A stretch of DNA of 64,000 nt from Bacillota bacterium. Lineage in GTDB: Bacteria; Bacillota; Clostridia; Christensenellales; SZUA-584. This document shows positions 24,120 to 33,524 of this stretch, one piece after another. Under the pieces are notes generated by a model. That model was given only the letters and a program-made list of their open reading frames with translations. It ran no database searches and was not told the origin of the DNA. The position numbers and the translations under genes are program-made. Location: contig JAEYZN010000032.1 of assembly GCA_023428025.1 (NCBI GenBank), forward strand, positions 1 to 64,000. The letters are read 5' to 3'. Every line of letters starts with the position of its first letter. The first letter of the stretch is position 1.

Positions 24120-24506
24120 ATGGAGCGAGAAAGCAGATACATGGAGCGAAAAGGCAGCGGTTTTTATATTCATCTGGGTATTATCGGCGCTCTTTTTGTA
24201 TTTTATATAAATCTAAACACTAGCGATACGATCCCGGAATTGTCTGCTCCTTTTGTCCTTCTTCTCATCGGATTAAGAAAAATATTCATATCCAGAGAAC
24301 ACCGTATTGAAAAAGCCATGCGAAAATACATCTCTATACTGATCGTCCTGTCTTATAGCAGTATTTTGGTTATCTTTTTTGGTTTTATTAAGGACCTCCC
24401 GTTATTATTACAGTGGGCGGTCAATATCGGATTCTTGATTTTTTCGACTCTCATATACATGTATTTGAGCCTGTTGTTTCCTGAAAAACGGAATAACGAT
24501 ATATAA
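24120..24506 (+). CDS. AT-rich hypothetical membrane protein
   Basis: Start at ATG 24120 after CAGGAG. The 128-residue protein has four hydrophobic helices and basic loops. I recognise no family. Its codon use is far more AT-rich than its neighbours, so it may be a recent arrival. A shared terminator follows. Confidence 0.65.
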   Translation: MERESRYMERKGSGFYIHLGIIGALFVFYINLNTSDTIPELSAPFVLLLIGLRKIFISREHRIEKAMRKYISILIVLSYSSILVIFFGFIKDLPLLLQWAVNIGFLIFSTLIYMYLSLLFPEKRNNDI

Positions 24507-24535
24507 AAAGGAGCCTGCCCGCGCAAGCTCCTTTG
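24505..24535. terminator. Bidirectional terminator
   Basis: AAAGGAGC and GCTCCTTT arms with a 12-base loop, ending the AT-rich membrane gene (plus) and the UroD-type gene (minus). Confidence 0.75.
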
Positions 24536-24540
24536 TCCTG

Positions 24541-25779
24541 TTAATACTTCCCGTAGGCAAGCGTGGTCTCGAACATCGCCGTCACGTTTTCCGGCTTGGC
24601 CTCGTCGATCAGCGCGCCTGAATCCATCATGTAGCCGCCGCCGGGCGCGCAGGTGTCTATCAGTTCCTTGCAGCAGTCCTTCACCTCCTGCGGCGTGCCC
24701 CAGGTCAGCATCGCGTTAGGCACGTTGCCGGCGATGCACGCGGTATCCTTGAGCACCTTCTTGGCCTCGCGCATGTCCGTCGTCTCGAACAGGTACACCA
24801 CCTTGCCCTTGGGCACTTCTGTCAGGTACGGCAGGCGTGTGTTGTACGAGCCCTCCACATACACCATGGGCACCAGGCCCGCTTCGGCCACCTCGGTGAT
24901 ATAGCGCCGCAGCGTGGGCCAATAGAATTTCTTGAACATCTCGTCGGACATGAACTGATCGATGCCCTTGTGCAGCCAGTACCACACCCATGGACGCCCG
25001 GACGCTTTCGCTCCGGCGATGCAGTCGCGTATCGCGAAATCCGTCACCTTCTCCGTCAACGCCAGCACTTCGTCGGGATGGTCGTAAAGGTCCTGCAGTA
25101 TGCCCGCCGTGCCGCGCATCGTGTCGCCGATCATATCGAACGGGGCGTAGGCAAAGCCGCCGTAGGCCACGGGTATGCCGAACTGGTCCTTCATCTTCTT
25201 CCCGTATTCGCCGATCCATTTGAAGTAGTCCACCAGCACCTGGCCCGCTTCCGCCGCCGTTTGCATCGTGGCGATCACGTCCGGGTCGGCAAACTGCATC
25301 ACGGAGCCCATGGACCCGAACCACATCGAGTTGCGGAAGTCCAGCTTGGCCAGCCCCTGCAGGTTGGAGAAGCTGCGCGGCAGCCATTTGTTCATCATGA
25401 ACTTGGTGATATCGAATATCGCTTCGGCGTATTCGTCCTCTTTCATGTATTCGTCTTCAATGTATTGATAAAGGACGTTGGGGTCTTCGATGTGCTTGCC
25501 CGGCCAGCGAAACCAGGTGAGCCCCGCGATCTCCATGAACCGCGCGGGATACATCATGATCGGGTCCCAGCCGAGGTCCGGCTTGAAGTCCGCAAAGAAC
25601 TTGTCGAAGCACGGCCCCGCCTTGGTGATGTCATATATGCAATCCTGTATCGTGCCGCCGCCGTAAAACACGGGAAAACCTTCCATGACCGGCACCAAGG
25701 GCACGCGGTCCGGCTCTTTCAATGCCACAGCATCCTCAACACGCTTGATCCTGCTTTCATATTCCGCTAACACGCTCAT
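24541..25779 (-). CDS. Uroporphyrinogen decarboxylase-type methyltransferase family protein
   Basis: A 412-residue protein of the UroD superfamily (MtaA/CmuA-like group), not a heme-synthesis HemE by context. Features include the N-terminal RVPLVPVMEGFPVFY, GMGSVMQFADPD-like part, AYAPFDMIGDTMRG, and a C-terminal GNVPNAMLTWGTPQEVKDCCKELID that may hold zinc-binding Cys/His residues. Members of this group are methyltransferases for corrinoid- or substrate-linked methyl groups, or enzymes acting on related compounds. It is the last gene of an operon with a GntR regulator, DegT aminotransferase and Gfo/Idh dehydrogenase. Confidence 0.82.
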   Translation of the reverse strand: MSVLAEYESRIKRVEDAVALKEPDRVPLVPVMEGFPVFYGGGTIQDCIYDITKAGPCFDKFFADFKPDLGWDPIMMYPARFMEIAGLTWFRWPGKHIEDPNVLYQYIEDEYMKEDEYAEAIFDITKFMMNKWLPRSFSNLQGLAKLDFRNSMWFGSMGSVMQFADPDVIATMQTAAEAGQVLVDYFKWIGEYGKKMKDQFGIPVAYGGFAYAPFDMIGDTMRGTAGILQDLYDHPDEVLALTEKVTDFAIRDCIAGAKASGRPWVWYWLHKGIDQFMSDEMFKKFYWPTLRRYITEVAEAGLVPMVYVEGSYNTRLPYLTEVPKGKVVYLFETTDMREAKKVLKDTACIAGNVPNAMLTWGTPQEVKDCCKELIDTCAPGGGYMMDSGALIDEAKPENVTAMFETTLAYGKY

Positions 25780-25956
25780 GATTCTCGCCCTTCCTTTGCT
25801 TTATTCGCTACGCGGCCATACCGCACAGGCTAATGCTTTTTTCGACACCGGTGGTTCGAATCCCTGTATCGCAGGGAGGTAATTGGATAGGTTTACCGCC
25901 AGAGGGGTTTCATTCTATTGATGGAATGGTTTACCCTCCGAAGAAGGATTGCGAGT

Positions 25957-26979
25957 TTACTTCATCACGCGCCGCAGCGCGTCCACTTCGTTCTCGCCCG
26001 GCTCCAGCGGCAGATGCACGATCTTCCTTTCCACGGCGGAGCGCAGCAGCGCCATCGCCATCTGGAAGCCCTTGAACGCGTCCTCGCCATTGCAGGGATG
26101 CTCCTTCACGCCGTCCAGCCACAGTGGGATGTCCGCGATGTAGCGCGCGCCGTCCACCTCGTAGTCGAAACAGCCGGGGCCTTCCTCATACCCGCCCTCT
26201 TTGGTGCACGAGCGCCAGCCCGCGCCGATGATGACCTCGGCAAAGCCTTCGGTGCCCTGCACGCAGAAACGGCCCTTATGCCACGGATATTCGCTCTCCG
26301 GCACGTCGGGCGACAGTGCGCCCAGCTCCACGATGCCGCGCACGCCGTTGCTGAACTGCACGAATCCACCAGCGTAGTCGGGCGACGGGTGATTGTCCGC
26401 CAGCTTCTCTGTGCCGGACACGCAGCCGGATACCCATTCCGCCTCCGCGCCGGGGTTGTAGAAACGCAGGTAGTCCATCACGTGCGTCACCATGTGCAGA
26501 TACCAGCCCCAAGTATGCGCGTAGATGCTCTGGATACGTCCCAGCTTGCCGCTGTCCACAATGCGACGGACCGCCTGATAATGATCGCCGTATTTCTGCT
26601 GATGGCTCACCACTGTTTTGATTCCCGCCCGGCGCGCCATCTCGGTCAGCTCCAGCGCCTCGTTGAAATTGGTGGACATCGGTTTCTCGTACGCGATCAG
26701 CTTCACCTGATGGTCGATGCCCAGCTGGAACAGCGCTTTGCGCAGCGATGGCGGCGTGCAGAAACAGAACACATCCGGCTTCGTCTCCGCCAGCATCTTG
26801 TTCGCATCGGTGAAAAGCGGCGGGTTGCCGCACAGCTCCGCCGCGGCACTCAGCCTTTCGGCGTCCATGTCGCACAGGCCCACGAGGTCGAACCGGTCGT
26901 TCTCATGGAACAGCCTGGCGTGCATTTTTCCGCGCTTGCCCGCGCCCAGCACGGCAACGGTATATTTCTTTTCGCTCAT
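25957..26979 (-). CDS. Gfo/Idh/MocA family oxidoreductase
   Basis: Start at ATG 26979 (MSEKKYT), after GGAGG. The 340-residue protein has an N-terminal Rossmann fold (VAVLGAGKRGKMHARLF), the conserved EKPMSTN with catalytic Lys, and the C-terminal Gfo/Idh domain with a His-containing THVMDYLRF. These enzymes oxidise or reduce sugars, inositols and derivatives with NAD(P). It lies between the UroD-type and DegT genes in a single minus-strand unit, suggesting a modified-sugar or aminocyclitol pathway. Confidence 0.88.
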   Translation of the reverse strand: MSEKKYTVAVLGAGKRGKMHARLFHENDRFDLVGLCDMDAERLSAAAELCGNPPLFTDANKMLAETKPDVFCFCTPPSLRKALFQLGIDHQVKLIAYEKPMSTNFNEALELTEMARRAGIKTVVSHQQKYGDHYQAVRRIVDSGKLGRIQSIYAHTWGWYLHMVTHVMDYLRFYNPGAEAEWVSGCVSGTEKLADNHPSPDYAGGFVQFSNGVRGIVELGALSPDVPESEYPWHKGRFCVQGTEGFAEVIIGAGWRSCTKEGGYEEGPGCFDYEVDGARYIADIPLWLDGVKEHPCNGEDAFKGFQMAMALLRSAVERKIVHLPLEPGENEVDALRRVMK

Positions 26980-27111
26980 GATCATCCTCCATACTTGTTG
27001 GTCAGGATTTCCGATTATCATTTGGGCTCCTTCTTGCTTGGCAATGCCAAAAAAGCCCGGCACTCCCCGCGATAACATGGGGAGCGCCCGGCGTCATGGT
27101 GCCGCTTCCGG

Positions 27112-28236
27112 CTATTTCTTCCACCCTTTGAGCACGTCGATGGTGTACTGAATCTCTTCGTCGGTGAGCTCGGGGAACATCGGCAGCGAGATGCACGAGG
27201 AAGCGTTCTTCTCCGCATTGGCCAGCGAACCGCTGAGGCGTGCGGGCTTGCCCCACGGGAAACCTTCCTGGTGATGGATCGCGATGGAGTAATGCGTCTT
27301 CGCGTCAACGCCGTTGTCATTCAGATATTTCAGCAGCACATCGCGGTCGGCCGCATCCACCGTTTCAATTTCATAGAGGTGGTATACGTGCCTGTATCCG
27401 GGCCGTTTGTACGGCAGCACGATACCGGCGACGTCTTTCAGGCTTTCGTCGTATTTCTTCGCGATGGCGATGCGCTTGTCGCTCCATGCGCCGATGTGCG
27501 GCAGCTTCGCGGAGAGTATGCCCGCGTGCAGGTCGTCCAGACGGCTGTTGAAGCCATAGCTGTGATGGTCGCGCGCGGCGGAACCGTGGTTGCGCAGCTT
27601 GCGCACCGTGTCGTTCACATATTTGTGGTTTGTAAAGAGCGCGCCGCCGTCTCCGAAGGTGCCCAGGTTCTTCTGGATGATAAAGCTGGTGCACACCACG
27701 TCGGACAGTTCGCCGATCCTGAACGTGCCGCCTGCGGCGTCGATGGCTTGCGCGTTGTCTTCAATCACCAGCAGACCGTACTCGTCGGCAATCTTTCTGA
27801 TCTCGTCCATCGGTGCGCACTGCCCGTAGAGATGCACCGGCACGATGGCCTTTGTACGGCTGGTGATGGCCTTGCGTATCGTTTCCGGGCTGATGCAGCG
27901 GGTGTTTTCGTCGCAGTCCACCAATACTGCTGTCGCGCCCGCCGTCCAGATGGCTTCCGCTGTTGCGAAGAACGTATTGGCGTTGGTGATCATCTCGTCC
28001 CTAGGGCCCAGGCCCAGCGCCATAAACGCCAGCCAGAGCGCGTCCGTGCCGTTGCCCACGCCCACGGCATATTTCGTTCCGGCATATGCGGCCAGTTCCG
28101 CTTCAAACTTTTTCAGCATCGGCCCCTGAACATACTGCCCGCTCAAAAGAACCTCTTCAATTTTTGCGTCGATCTCCTGCTTGATGTTCTGATATTGCCT
28201 GACATGCCCGTAAAATGGTACTTTCATTGATGCCAC
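27112..28236 (-). CDS. DegT/DnrJ/EryC1/StrS aminotransferase
   Basis: A 374-residue PLP enzyme; GTG 28236 is chosen because AGGAGG is eight bases upstream and the ATG three codons later is too far. It has VGVGNGTDAL, VHLYGQ, EDNAQA, the PLP Lys in FIIQKNLGTFGDGGA, and NSRLDDLHAGIL. The family makes amino sugars and aminocyclitols by transamination of keto-sugars. Together with the Gfo/Idh dehydrogenase downstream, the pair fits oxidation and amination of a sugar or cyclitol. The usual SxHxxK is IIQK here, a small change near the Lys. Confidence 0.9.
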   Translation of the reverse strand: MASMKVPFYGHVRQYQNIKQEIDAKIEEVLLSGQYVQGPMLKKFEAELAAYAGTKYAVGVGNGTDALWLAFMALGLGPRDEMITNANTFFATAEAIWTAGATAVLVDCDENTRCISPETIRKAITSRTKAIVPVHLYGQCAPMDEIRKIADEYGLLVIEDNAQAIDAAGGTFRIGELSDVVCTSFIIQKNLGTFGDGGALFTNHKYVNDTVRKLRNHGSAARDHHSYGFNSRLDDLHAGILSAKLPHIGAWSDKRIAIAKKYDESLKDVAGIVLPYKRPGYRHVYHLYEIETVDAADRDVLLKYLNDNGVDAKTHYSIAIHHQEGFPWGKPARLSGSLANAEKNASSCISLPMFPELTDEEIQYTIDVLKGWKK

Positions 28237-28253
28237 AAAAACGCCCTCCTTTA

Positions 28254-28271
28254 GGTATAGATGTATATACC
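28254..28271. promoter_or_regulatory. Candidate GntR operator
   Basis: GGTATA and TATACC form a dyad with a 6-base spacer, between the GntR gene and the first enzyme gene. HutC-type GntR proteins bind such dyads; the match is by eye. Confidence 0.5.
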
Positions 28272-28324
28272 AATAATAGCGTATAAATCATGGTTACACA
28301 AGTATAAATTTGTTAATGGGGAAA

Positions 28325-29059
28325 TCAGTATTCTTCGTTGCTCACGTAAACGCGCAGGTTGTATTTATACTCGTCGGAACGGTAAATGGACCGCTCATAA
28401 AAGAGCTTCATATCGTCTTCGGTATAGTACTCGCATATGAGCTTCAGTATGGGGGTCGCGGCTGTGATTTGCAGCAGCTCCTTTTCCTCACGCCCGGGTT
28501 TGGTCGCTTCGATCACGTGGTCCACATAGCGGACATTGTGACCGTATTCGTACTTGATCATGCGGTGCAGCGATGATTTCAGATCCCAATGCTCAAGGCC
28601 GGGGCAATAACGCTCAGGAATGAAGTCCTCTTCGACAGCGACCGGCAGGTCGTCCGCCAAACGCAGGCGCTTCAAATGATAAACCTTCTCACCGGCGCTC
28701 AAGCCCAGACGCTCCCGCAGTTCCTCTGTCGCTTCTTCCTTTTCAAAATACAGCACACGGGCAGACGGCGTCAGGCCCTTCGCGCGTACGGTATTTGAAA
28801 AGCTCATAATGTTCTTCTGCTCCAGCTTAACAGGCGACACGAAAGTCCCCCGCCCTTTTTCTCTGTGCAGCAGGCCTTCCGCCACCAGCTGGCTCAGCGC
28901 CTGCCTCACCGTCATGCGGCTGATGCTGTAGGCTTGGGACAGGTCCCTCTCGGATGGGATCATGCTCCCCGGCGTGAATTCACCCTCTTCTATTTGTTTC
29001 AGCAATATCTTCTTCAGCTGATAATAAGCCGGGATGGGACTCTTTTTATCGATCCACAT
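28325..29059 (-). CDS. GntR/HutC family transcriptional regulator
   Basis: A 244-residue protein with a winged helix (YYQLKKILLKQIEEGEFTPGSMIPSERDLSQAYSISRMTVRQALSQL) and a UTRA ligand domain (VYHLKRLRLADDLPVAVEEDFIPERYCPG). It probably senses a sugar-derived ligand and controls the three enzyme genes downstream on the same strand. It is the first gene of the operon and may control itself through the dyad at 28254. Confidence 0.9.
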   Translation of the reverse strand: MWIDKKSPIPAYYQLKKILLKQIEEGEFTPGSMIPSERDLSQAYSISRMTVRQALSQLVAEGLLHREKGRGTFVSPVKLEQKNIMSFSNTVRAKGLTPSARVLYFEKEEATEELRERLGLSAGEKVYHLKRLRLADDLPVAVEEDFIPERYCPGLEHWDLKSSLHRMIKYEYGHNVRYVDHVIEATKPGREEKELLQITAATPILKLICEYYTEDDMKLFYERSIYRSDEYKYNLRVYVSNEEY

Positions 29060-29277
29060 CGTGTTTCACCTTGTTTCCCAATTTATCTTACGATATCTTT
29101 TATTCTACTTAACATAAACACTATTGTCAATGTCGGAACGTGTATAGTGGTACAGTCAAGCAGCCTTTTGTTCAAATTCCTGGATGTCTGCCGTGCCTAT
29201 TTACGTGATACTAAACCACAGACGATATTTATCCGATAGTAAGTATATCAATATCTCAATCTCAGGAGGAACCCGCC

Positions 29278-29668
29278 ATGGATTGGACGCCGGACCTGTC
29301 AGTGGGTGTCGATGCGATCGATGATCAGCATAAAGAGTTGATTCGCCGCATGAACGCTTTTTTTTGATACGATGAATACGGATAACCATGCAAAGATAAT
29401 GGAGATGCTTGATTTTTTGGGAGACTACGTGGTCACTCACTTCAGGGATGAGGAAGCGCTGCAGGTGAAATACAATTACCCCGGCTATGCCGACCATAAA
29501 AAGGCGCATCAGGCGTTCATGAAGGATGTGGCGGAGATGACGGAAGATCTCAACAAGAACGGCATCACCGCGGCTTCAAGATCGATGATCGGCCTAACTC
29601 TCACCAGCTGGCTTACGCTGCACATACGCCGGGAAGACAAAGCCGTGGGCGCGTTCATCCGGGGGTAA
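29278..29668 (+). pseudogene. Bacteriohemerythrin, split by a one-base frameshift in a T8 run
   Basis: From ATG 29278 (AGGAGG site) the frame reads MDWTPDLSVGVDAIDDQHKEL...MNAFF and stops at TGA within a run of eight T bases (29358-29365). The next frame continues at once with DTMNTDNH, then HFRDEE, HKKAHQAF and LHIRREDKA, which hold the remaining ligands: His in DDQH, His and Glu in HFRDEE, His in DHKKAH, His and Asp in the last motif. With seven T bases the gene would encode an intact 129-residue protein. Hemerythrins bind oxygen or nitric oxide at a diiron site. It may be a true pseudogene, a phase-variable gene, or a sequencing error. Confidence 0.85.
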
Positions 29669-29688
29669 GGCCGCGAGCACGCCACATA

Positions 29689-29724
29689 TAAAAAAGCCGC
29701 GATGTTTGAATTGCATCACGGCTT
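29689..29724. terminator. Bidirectional terminator
   Basis: Arms GCCG-GATG and CATC-CGGC, each with one extra base, flanked by A and T runs. It lies between the hemerythrin gene (plus) and the sensor kinase (minus). Confidence 0.7.
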
Positions 29725-29735
29725 CTTTGTTCTGC

Positions 29736-31808
29736 TTACAGCTGCCAGCCGTTGTCAACCGGCAGTTCGAGTGTGAACTTGGTGAATTCACCCGGGGTGG
29801 TCTCCACCTCAATCTTCCCGTGGTGGTCCTTCACGATGCCATGGCTGATGGACAGCCCCAGCCCCGTTCCCGTATCGCGCGGTTTCGTTGAAAAAAACGG
29901 CTCGAAGATGCGGTCCCGAACGCCTTCCGGTATTCCTGTTCCGTGATCCTCCACCAGAATGATCACCCAACGCCTGTCGTCATGCTCCACCTGACAGCAC
30001 CTTATCCGTATCAGCTTGTTTTCATCGTATTCCGGGTATTTGTCGTTCAGCGCATCGCGTGCGTTTGTCAGCAGGTTCATCAGCACCTGCTGTATCTGCT
30101 GGCTGCGGCACTTAATCTCGGGCAGGCCTTCGTCCAGCTGCATGTCCAGTGTGATCTGGTCTTTCTTGATCACCGTGTTGATCAGGGATATCGTCTGACC
30201 GATGATATCATAAACACTGGCGTAGCTGTGCGTCTGTTTCTCGTGGCGTGAAAATTGGAGAAGGTTTTTGACGATCACGGATATCCGCTCCGTCTCGTGG
30301 ATGATCTCGCGGGCGTACACCGCGCCGGACCCGGATGATTCCAGCTCATCCAGTATCAGTTCGGCGTAATTCATAATGCCGTGTATGGGGTTGTTTATTT
30401 CGTGCGCCACGCCGCCGGCGAGTGTCCCGATGGCTTCCAGCTTCTGCTGCTGCCGCCGCTGCGCCTCCATCTCCGCTTTCAGATTGTCCGCCCGTTTGCG
30501 TTCCGTAATATCGCGCACAAATACCAGTATCGCACGATCCTGCTTGTAGGCGATCGGAACTGCCGTGACCTCTACCGGAACAGACGATCCATCCAGCCGC
30601 AAATAGATTTCTTCCAATGGCGGAACACCGGCTTGATTGTTTAAAATATTTTCCGCACGCTGCCTGACTGTATCGCGATAATGCGAGTGAATAAACTGTG
30701 TGAACGGCTTGCCGATCAATTCAGCGGGGTTCTTTGCCCCCAGCAGGCAAGCCATCGCCTGATTGACAAATACCAATTTGGCATCCCTGGTAATGTATAT
30801 GGCATCAGGCGCCGCGTCAACCAGCAGCCGAAAACGGTCTTCGCTTTCCTCCAGCGCTTTTCTTGATTTGTTGCGTTCGGAAACATCATGAACGATGGAA
30901 TAGAGTAATTTTATTCCGCCAACAGATATGGGGCCGCTGAACACCTCCACGTCGGCCAGTTCACCCGATGCTTTTCTGTGTTTGAATTGAAAGTAATTCC
31001 TTTTTTCCGACACAGCGTTCTGCATTTCAACGTCAACTTCCCGTGGGTCCAGCGTATTGATATCCGCAATATTCATTCCGGTCAGAGCCTCATGATCCCA
31101 TCCGTAAAACATAGCGGCCGCTGGGTTCGCGTCAACAATCTGCCCGTTTCCCGGATTAATAAGCAGCATAGCGGCATGGTTGTTTTGGAAAAGGCTCTTG
31201 TACCGGCCTTCCGCTTCCGCCAGCTTAACCAGATCCTCGTTTCTCTGATTCTGCCGCAGCAGCAATACGCCCAGCAATAACGTCCCCACCGGGTATATCA
31301 GCATGACCGGCAGACTGATTTGGCGAAGGACTGCCGCAGGATCAGGCATGAACACCATGCAAAGCAGCATAATGGCGTGGACACCCAAGCCCATCAGATA
31401 CAGATAGATAGCCTGCATTCCCGGCTTTGCCGCCCTTATCAATCTGCGGGACAGGATTCCAATGATCAATGAACTGACTATCACCGAGCAGCCGGTAAGC
31501 GTACCGACGCCGCCCCAGAAAAATATGCGGAAGACCAGCGCGATCACAGCCGCGATAGAAGCGGGCACGGCCCCAAACGTAACGGCTGCCACACTGAGCA
31601 TGATAGAACGGGTATCGAATACGATGCCGGGTTGCAGTACATAGGGAAAGCTCATGACGAGTACACAGATAAAGCCGATCAAAATACCGTTTATACCAAC
31701 CGAAAGCTTTTTCCACTTGACCGGGAGCAGATAGCTTATTTCGTAAATAATGCCAAGGGCCAATAACAACGAAGCATTGTAGATCAAAGCAATCTCAATT
31801 TTGTTCAT
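29736..31808 (-). CDS. Membrane sensor histidine kinase (5TM, two PAS, HisKA, HATPase)
   Basis: A 690-residue kinase. The first 195 residues hold about six helices in the pattern of 5TM-LYTS sensor regions. Two PAS domains follow (about 210-320 and 330-450), then HisKA with the phospho-accepting His in GGVAHEINNPIHGI, and an ATPase domain with NLLTNARDAL, VEDHGTGIP and GTGLGLSISHGI. No response regulator is adjacent, so it is an orphan. Its terminator is shared with the hemerythrin gene. The ligand is unknown. Confidence 0.92.
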   Translation of the reverse strand: MNKIEIALIYNASLLLALGIIYEISYLLPVKWKKLSVGINGILIGFICVLVMSFPYVLQPGIVFDTRSIMLSVAAVTFGAVPASIAAVIALVFRIFFWGGVGTLTGCSVIVSSLIIGILSRRLIRAAKPGMQAIYLYLMGLGVHAIMLLCMVFMPDPAAVLRQISLPVMLIYPVGTLLLGVLLLRQNQRNEDLVKLAEAEGRYKSLFQNNHAAMLLINPGNGQIVDANPAAAMFYGWDHEALTGMNIADINTLDPREVDVEMQNAVSEKRNYFQFKHRKASGELADVEVFSGPISVGGIKLLYSIVHDVSERNKSRKALEESEDRFRLLVDAAPDAIYITRDAKLVFVNQAMACLLGAKNPAELIGKPFTQFIHSHYRDTVRQRAENILNNQAGVPPLEEIYLRLDGSSVPVEVTAVPIAYKQDRAILVFVRDITERKRADNLKAEMEAQRRQQQKLEAIGTLAGGVAHEINNPIHGIMNYAELILDELESSGSGAVYAREIIHETERISVIVKNLLQFSRHEKQTHSYASVYDIIGQTISLINTVIKKDQITLDMQLDEGLPEIKCRSQQIQQVLMNLLTNARDALNDKYPEYDENKLIRIRCCQVEHDDRRWVIILVEDHGTGIPEGVRDRIFEPFFSTKPRDTGTGLGLSISHGIVKDHHGKIEVETTPGEFTKFTLELPVDNGWQL

Positions 31809-32522
31809 CCTATACCCCTAATCAGACAGGTACTTCCTCCGGATACCTCACCATCAGATAAAATCAATTTTCAGCCAGCTTGTTCCTGCCGGATTGGAAG
31901 CTACAACAAAAAACCAGCTTCACGCCCATCAAATTACTTCTTAAGGTGGTCCGGTCAAGTCCATCTGCTTCTATAACATAGTATAAGTATACTACAAATT
32001 TGTAAAATATCCTGCAAAATTGGCCTGATTTGCTTAAATTTTTCCAATAATATGGCGTTTATATGTAAATATTTTGATTTCCTCCTTATAGAATCATAAT
32101 TTACAATTTAATTACATGCAGATCGATTTTCTCTTTGAAATTATCCGGTATTTATGTATTATAAAAAATAAAACGCCTTCGGCGCAATACAGATCGAAAT
32201 CTTTTTTTTGAGCTGACCAACACGTTTACCACCAAAACAGCCGAGCGACGCACTTCCCGAAAACGCCGCCGCGGCGTTCGAATGGTATTTGCCTCCATTA
32301 CACTTCGGGCATCTCCCAAACCCCAAAAGTAAAGCAGACGACTACAAAAAACATCTCCCGTTTTTCGTTACTTTTGTAACTTTTATTTTCTTCTGATATT
32401 TAAATTATATCGCCATAAAATATCACTGTCAACACAAACCCTGTATCCGCTTTCATAGTATGGTTGCATATTGTCATATTCAGTATTATAGTTACATTAT
32501 TAACTTTTATTTTTGAGGTGTT
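31809..32522. other. Large AT-rich intergenic region
   Basis: This 714-base gap separates the sensor kinase (minus) from the SorC gene (plus) and is the longest in the window. It is strongly AT-rich from 31970 to 32190. I see a perfect 17-base palindrome at 32262-32278 (arms AACGCCGC and GCGGCGTT), not followed by a T run. There is no good ORF, RNA gene or recognisable promoter pair. Confidence 0.5.
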
Positions 32523-33479
32523 ATGGGCAGGCATAAGATGGTGGCTCTCTCTTTTGAAATGCGTCAAAAGGTGACGCTTGCCGCAGAGCTTTATTATGTT
32601 TACCGACTGACGCAGAACGACATTGCTGTGCAGATGGGCGTGTCCCGCGTTTGGGTGGGCAAGCTGCTGCAAAAAGCCGAAGAACTCGGAATCGTACGTG
32701 TTGAAGTCAACACCGCTTCTTCCGGAATTCTTGAACTGGAAACCGCGCTTCAGACGCGTTTTGGTCTAAAATGCGCCAAAGTGGTGCGCTGCGCCGGGCC
32801 GGAGCCCTGCATACAGGCTGGCGCCCGCGCGGCGGCCAGTTATCTCGCCGGTATATTAAGGCCCACAGACTGTGTCAGTACGTTCTGGGGCTCGACGCTC
32901 GCCGCCGTTGTCTCCAGCTTCGTTCCTTTGAGTTTTCCGGACGTCACCGTGGTCCCCTTTACCGGCGGCCTTGGCTTCGACAAAGCCGTGACGCCCAACC
33001 AGATCGCCTATGCGCTGGCAGAAAAACTGTCTGCCAGGATATGCCCCCTGCACGCGCCGGGCATTGTCGCTGGCCGAACAGAGAGAGACCTGCTGCTTAG
33101 CGATCCCACCATCCGAAAAGCCGTTGAGCTTTCCGAAAATGCCGATATACTGGTGCTGGGTATGGGGCCGCTCCGGCATCCGACACTCGTCAGCACCAGC
33201 GCCGTATCTGAGCAGGAGTTCGCGAAGTTGGAATCGATCGGCTGCGTGGGCGACATCTGTCTGACATTTCTGGACAGACATGGCCGTCTTGTGGATCATC
33301 CCATACAGGACCGTATGCTGGGCGGCAACCTTGAAAAAGCCCGCCCCCGCGCGCGCGAAGTGATCACCGTGGCCTGCGGCGTCACCAAGGCGGCCATCTT
33401 GCACGCCACAATGACAGGCAAGTGGGTGGATACGGTGGTGACGGATGAGAATACCGCCCGGGCTGTGCTCAGCATTTGA
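32523..33479 (+). CDS. SorC family transcriptional regulator
   Basis: A 318-residue protein: N-terminal HTH (YRLTQNDIAVQMGVSRVWVGKLLQKA) followed by the sugar-phosphate-binding domain of the SorC/DeoR group (FWGSTLAAV, VVPFTGGLGFD, GMGPLR, DICLTFLDRHGRLV, ITVACGVTKAAIL). Such proteins respond to sugar phosphates. No sugar transport or catabolic genes lie next to it, so its target is unknown. A GAGGTG site is very close to the ATG; the internal Met at residue 6 is an alternative start. Confidence 0.88.
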   Translation: MGRHKMVALSFEMRQKVTLAAELYYVYRLTQNDIAVQMGVSRVWVGKLLQKAEELGIVRVEVNTASSGILELETALQTRFGLKCAKVVRCAGPEPCIQAGARAAASYLAGILRPTDCVSTFWGSTLAAVVSSFVPLSFPDVTVVPFTGGLGFDKAVTPNQIAYALAEKLSARICPLHAPGIVAGRTERDLLLSDPTIRKAVELSENADILVLGMGPLRHPTLVSTSAVSEQEFAKLESIGCVGDICLTFLDRHGRLVDHPIQDRMLGGNLEKARPRAREVITVACGVTKAAILHATMTGKWVDTVVTDENTARAVLSI

Positions 33480-33524
33480 TATCCCTGAATCAGCGCCGGT
33501 TGAATATTATACCAGGAAGGTCAA

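Noticed and set aside
25838..25880. Possible tRNA T-loop (GGTTCGAATCC)
   Set aside because: The stem around it does not pair, no acceptor or anticodon arm can be built, and the sequence lies in an intergenic gap; chance match.
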